Origin: Candidatus Brevefilum sp. | Lineage (GTDB): Bacteria; Chloroflexota; Anaerolineae; Anaerolineales; Anaerolineaceae | Assembly: GCA_029210815.1 (NCBI GenBank) | Contig: JARGGB010000023.1 | Location: 1-41,360, forward strand | Direction of reading: 5' to 3' | Length of the DNA: 41,360 nucleotides | Part shown: piece by piece, positions 40,137-41,360 of the stretch | Position numbering within the stretch: the stretch's first letter is position 1 | Layout: every line of letters starts with the position of its first letter | The notes under the pieces: model-generated | Databases searched by the model: none | What the model saw: the letters and a program-made list of their open reading frames with translations, nothing else | What the model was told of the DNA's origin: nothing | Position numbers and translations under genes: made by a program

Positions 40137-41141
40137 TTATTCTATCCGTAATTGTCGCTTCGTTTTTCCCAAATTCTCCCACCACCACCGAACGGTATCT
40201 GTGATGCTTTCTACCAGTGTGCGCGGCTTATATCCAAGTTCACTCTTCGCTTTTTCACTGCTGATCTCCGAGTTGCTGAACACTGTTTCCAGCGAATACC
40301 GTGTAACCCGGGGTTTTGATTTTGTGATCTTATAATATAATTCGGCAATCGGTGCAACAATCATTGCAACGGGTAATGGAAAGGTGATCATTGGGGATTT
40401 CTTCCCGGTGACCTTTTCAACCAAACTGTGAAGCAATTTTAGTTCGATCCGCTCCCCGCCCAGAATGTAGGTCTCACCAGGTTTACCAAAGTCTCTTGCC
40501 AGGATATGACCTTTTGCAACATCACGCACATCCACAAAATCAAATGCGCCGTCAACCATAAAGCTCAAGGGTTTGGTCATCCACGAAAGGATCAGCTCAC
40601 CCATTTCCGATCGACGAAAATCATAAGGTCCGACCACGCCCGTTGGACAGATGATACGGGTATCCAGGCCGTCTTCAGTCGCATCTTCGATTAATAAGGA
40701 AGCTTGCGCTTTTGTTCGGTCGTATGATCCAGCCGGATTATCTGCATCAAATTTGCAATTTTCGGAAATACTAACACCAAGGGGCGGCCGCTCCAGGGCA
40801 TGGATTGAACTGGTATAGACAAGTTTTCTAACGCCCATTTGTTTCGCAGCTTCAATCACGTTGCGTGTGCCTTCAACATTTACAGACTGCAGTAAATGAT
40901 TTTTATCTTCAGTGATCGAAACAAGAGCGGCAAGGTGGAACACATTCTCTACACCCGCCATCGCTTTTTTCAAGCACTCAATATCGAGAATATTCCCTTC
41001 CATTAAGGAAACGTTCAGACCCTCCAGGGGTTCCGTGTCCTCACCCGGAAGGATCAGCACGCGAACCTCCTCGCCGCGAGATAAGAGCTCCCGCACCAAA
41101 ACATTCCCCAAATGCCCTGCACCACCAGTCACAAGATTCAT
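40137..41141 (-). CDS. NAD(P)-dependent epimerase/dehydratase, extended SDR
   Basis: A 334-aa extended short-chain dehydrogenase of the dihydroflavonol-reductase/3beta-HSD-like group. The nucleotide-binding motif is NLVTGGAGHLGNVLV (GxxGxxG). The catalytic pattern is VYTSSIHAL with Y and K in SYDRTKAQAS. Further conserved parts are GVVGPYDFRRSEMGELI and FVDVRDVAKGHILA. The acidic residue that would follow beta-2 was not located, so NAD or NADP preference is open. The ATG at 41141 has GAGGAAA upstream and overlaps the stop of the TetR gene in TAATG, so the two are translated together. The substrate is unknown. Confidence 0.92.
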   Translation of the reverse strand: MNLVTGGAGHLGNVLVRELLSRGEEVRVLILPGEDTEPLEGLNVSLMEGNILDIECLKKAMAGVENVFHLAALVSITEDKNHLLQSVNVEGTRNVIEAAKQMGVRKLVYTSSIHALERPPLGVSISENCKFDADNPAGSYDRTKAQASLLIEDATEDGLDTRIICPTGVVGPYDFRRSEMGELILSWMTKPLSFMVDGAFDFVDVRDVAKGHILARDFGKPGETYILGGERIELKLLHSLVEKVTGKKSPMITFPLPVAMIVAPIAELYYKITKSKPRVTRYSLETVFSNSEISSEKAKSELGYKPRTLVESITDTVRWWWENLGKTKRQLRIE

Positions 41142-41360
41142 TAAATTTTCCTCATTCCAGCTAATAACAATCCAATTCCTGACCGGGTTACCGCTTGCCA
41201 ATCGGTTCCTTTTGGCTCAAAAGTTGCCTGTAATAACAAGCCCATAGCCACGGATGTCAACACCCGTGCAGCAACTTCAGGGTCTAAATCTTCCTTGAAT
41301 GAGCCTTCTTCAATGCCGGTTTGAACCAGTTCAGTGAAAAACGTTAAGAATTGCTGATAG
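41141..41360 (-). CDS. TetR-family transcriptional regulator, C-terminal part (cut by window end)
   Basis: The last 72 codons of a gene that continues past the right end of the window. The reading begins YQQFLTFFTELVQTGIEEGS and continues EDLDPEVAARVLTSVAMGLL, which is typical of the ligand-binding domain of TetR-family repressors. The N-terminal HTH would lie outside. The stop codon overlaps the epimerase start (TAATG), so it may control the epimerase gene. The family assignment rests only on the C-terminal pattern. Confidence 0.65.
   Translation of the reverse strand, partial: YQQFLTFFTELVQTGIEEGSFKEDLDPEVAARVLTSVAMGLLLQATFEPKGTDWQAVTRSGIGLLLAGMRKI

Overview
The window most likely comes from a member of the phylum Chloroflexota, class Anaerolineae. 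This is inferred from gene content, not from a marker-gene search. The pointers are a TIGR03663-type glycosyltransferase fused to NHL repeats, lipoproteins and membrane enzymes with Thr/Pro-rich linkers, a lipoprotein with an NBR1-type Ig domain, a T-box leader before thrS, and two c-di-AMP receptor proteins. All genes look chromosomal and mostly housekeeping. No prophage, plasmid or CRISPR array is seen.

Layout. 1-2.5 kb: a Dps ferritin, two related hairpin repeats, tRNA-Ser(GGA), a small membrane protein and an NBR1-Ig lipoprotein. 2.6-6.2 kb: a 1183-residue membrane glycosyltransferase with a C-terminal six-repeat NHL propeller. 6.3-11.2 kb (minus strand): the translation block tRNA-Val(GAC), T-box leader, thrS, infC, rpmI, rplT. 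It is split between thrS and infC by about 1.4 kb holding a REP-associated tyrosine transposase (RAYT) and at least eleven palindromes. infC has its own promoter and appears to start at an AUA codon. 11.4-15.4 kb: a class V aminotransferase, an RlmD-type RNA methyltransferase, an IS30-family transposase remnant, a small membrane protein and an HSL-family esterase. 15.5-18.3 kb: azlCD, then a run of small proteins (VOC with an apparent AUA start, DUF1801, DUF1905 and a DUF1801 gene interrupted by an in-frame UGA). 18.4-20.8 kb: an alpha/alpha-toroid protein, a YbbN-like thioredoxin-TPR protein and a conserved unknown. 20.9-23.8 kb: a three-gene cell-wall operon (amidase, TPR-L,D-transpeptidase, Tat-type L,D-transpeptidase). 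23.9-27.1 kb: a flavin reductase-like protein coupled to an AMMECR1 protein, a DUF4013 membrane protein, tandem c-di-AMP receptor paralogues and a YcgN-type cysteine-cluster protein. 27.1-34 kb: a gene-poor stretch with hairpin repeats, a membrane-anchored HhH protein, a CapA lipoprotein, a DUF84 NTPase with dcd, an M23 lipoprotein, bifunctional ftcD and an OsmC protein. 34-41.4 kb: a DUF2089/SHOCT pair behind a promoter with three phased palindromes, a frameshifted MFS gene followed by an intact one, a DUF6544-like protein, a DtxR-family regulator with its own DtxR box followed by fpg, and an epimerase coupled to a TetR gene cut by the window end.

Several groups act together. The thrS-infC-rpmI-rplT block is the classical translation cluster, probably with T-box control of thrS and IF3 self-control through a non-AUG start. 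The 21-24 kb operon should cut and crosslink peptidoglycan. dcd and the DUF84 protein both clean the nucleotide pool. The DtxR regulator and fpg may link iron status to repair of oxidised DNA.

The most unusual parts are the RAYT with its palindrome family, whose arms co-vary around a fixed loop-proximal core, the two candidate AUA starts, and the phased operator-like palindromes before the DUF2089 gene.
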